A stretch of 7,171 bases of DNA from CAYJDG01 sp964368875. GTDB lineage: Bacteria > Pseudomonadota > Alphaproteobacteria > Micavibrionales > Micavibrionaceae. The DNA lies in assembly GCA_964368875.1 (NCBI GenBank), contig CAYJDG010000068.1, positions 1 through 7,171 on the forward strand, in the 5' to 3' direction. Shown here one piece after another: positions 6,789 to 7,171 of this stretch (the first letter of the stretch is position 1; each line of letters opens with the position of its first letter). The position numbers were made by a program, and so were the translations under genes. A model generated the notes under the pieces. It was not told where the DNA came from. It searched no databases and worked only from the letters and a program-made list of their open reading frames with translations.

Positions 6789-6873
6789 ATGTTAATATTC
6801 TCCGTTCTGTTAAAGATCTTAGCTCTGAATAGATATATCAAAGGATGATCTTACTGCTCCTAGAGTAGAAAAT
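6789..6873. other. AT-rich spacer between the DUF2971 gene and the flavin-reductase-like gene
   Basis: These 85 bases contain no gene. An imperfect direct repeat is present: GATCTTAGCTC at 6815-6825 and GATCTTACTGCTC at 6847-6859. There is no GC-rich stem followed by a T run, so no intrinsic terminator can be called for the upstream pair. A short ATG at 6845 opens a 7-codon frame ending in TAG at 6866-6868, just before the next gene's start. The region must include the right junction of the AT-rich block and perhaps the promoter of the next gene, but no convincing -35/-10 pair is seen. Confidence 0.4.
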
Positions 6874-7171
6874 ATGTATATCCTCCCTGTCCCCCTCCCC
6901 AAATCCTACCGCCTCCTCAACCACGGCCCGACTGTGCTTGTCTCCGCCCGTCACAACGATGTCGACAATGTGATGGCGGCGGCGTGGGCGTGTGTGTTGG
7001 ATTATGCGCCGGTGCCGAAGCTGACGGTGGTGATTGATAAACATACGGCGACGCGGGCGCTGATCGAGGGGAGCGGCGTGTTTGGCATTCAGGTGCCGAC
7101 GGCCGCGCAGGTGCAGCTGACCAATGATGTCGGGTCGTGGAGCCTCAAGGATACGCCGGACAAGCTTGAGC
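6874..7171 (+). CDS. Flavin reductase family protein (FMN-binding split barrel), N-terminal part
   Basis: The reading frame from ATG 6874 is open to the right edge, giving 99 codons; the gene is truncated by the window. The translation begins MYILPVPLPKSYRLLNHGP. It continues with TVLVSARHNDVDNVMAAAWA (20-39), LTVVIDKHTATRALIEGSG (51-69) and VFGIQVPTAAQV (70-81). This order of P.pv.lvs, N-V-M-a-A-W, a KxxxTxxLI-type segment and a strand ending in vP is typical of flavin-reductase-like split-barrel proteins that bind FMN and reduce it or use it with NAD(P)H. The exact substrate cannot be told. Codon use is GC-rich like guaA and metE, so this is native DNA beyond the AT-rich block. The Shine-Dalgarno is weak (AGAGTAGAAAAT precedes the start). 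No in-frame start further upstream is supported. Confidence 0.85.
   Translation, partial: MYILPVPLPKSYRLLNHGPTVLVSARHNDVDNVMAAAWACVLDYAPVPKLTVVIDKHTATRALIEGSGVFGIQVPTAAQVQLTNDVGSWSLKDTPDKLE

Larger units (their letters stand above)
5575..6873. mobile_element. AT-rich putative horizontally acquired cassette at the guaA 3' end
   Basis: Base composition and codon use change abruptly at the guaA stop codon, from GC-rich with C/G-ending codons to about one third GC (by eye) with A/T-ending codons. They revert equally abruptly at the downstream flavin-reductase-like gene. The block contains exactly two plus-strand genes and short AT-rich spacers. The 3' end of guaA is an established insertion hotspot for genomic islands, which supports acquisition. 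No integrase, transposase, terminal inverted repeat or copy of the guaA 3' end is visible at the right border. The block could therefore be an island remnant, a cargo swap by homologous recombination, or an insertion whose recombinase has been lost. The boundaries are set by composition and by the flanking genes. Confidence 0.6.

Noticed and set aside
5550..6873. Direct att repeats flanking the AT-rich block
   Set aside because: I looked for a second copy of the guaA end (ATTGAGTGGGAATGA) near the right border and found only a trivial match (GAATAGAT).
6838..7044. A 68-codon minus-strand frame at the right end
   Set aside because: It is antisense to the flavin-reductase-like gene and rich in His/Arg as expected for a mirror frame.
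1..7171. tRNA, rRNA or CRISPR features
   Set aside because: No regularly spaced repeats, cloverleaf-like sequences or rRNA signatures were seen on either strand.

Overview
The window reads as a stretch of a proteobacterial chromosome, most likely an alphaproteobacterium. That assignment is an inference from the general look of the GuaA, MetE and MetF sequences and from moderately GC-rich, C/G-ending codon use; I ran no database comparison. A compact AT-rich block interrupts otherwise uniform host-like DNA.

Layout. Bases 1-3877 hold a minus-strand gene train, transcribed from right to left: metF (methylenetetrahydrofolate reductase), metE (cobalamin-independent methionine synthase), a small uncharacterised DUF4304-like protein, and the first 64 codons of a histidine-phosphatase-family protein that runs off the left edge. 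Gaps are 27 nt, 6 nt and a 4-nt ATGA overlap, so this is very probably one operon. MetF makes 5-methyl-tetrahydrofolate and MetE uses it to methylate homocysteine, so the first two genes are consecutive steps of methionine synthesis. The role of the two downstream genes is unknown.

A 98-bp divergent intergenic region (3878-3975) separates metF from guaA. It is largely occupied by a degenerate CCAAG/CTTGG-type interspersed repeat and must also hold the promoters for both directions. guaA (3976-5574, plus strand) encodes a complete GMP synthase with all three domains.

Directly after the guaA stop codon the base composition drops sharply, to about one third GC by eye, and codon use becomes A/T-ending. 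This block (about 5575-6873) carries two plus-strand genes: a 113-residue protein with one N-terminal membrane segment, and a 261-residue DUF2971 protein. It ends just before a GC-rich gene, the start of a flavin-reductase-like protein that runs off the right edge. The block looks like a horizontally acquired two-gene cassette next to the guaA 3' end, which is a known integration hotspot. No integrase or flanking att repeat is visible. The membrane-protein plus DUF2971 pair is the best candidate here for an undescribed system, possibly a defence or stress module, but its function cannot be read from the sequence.
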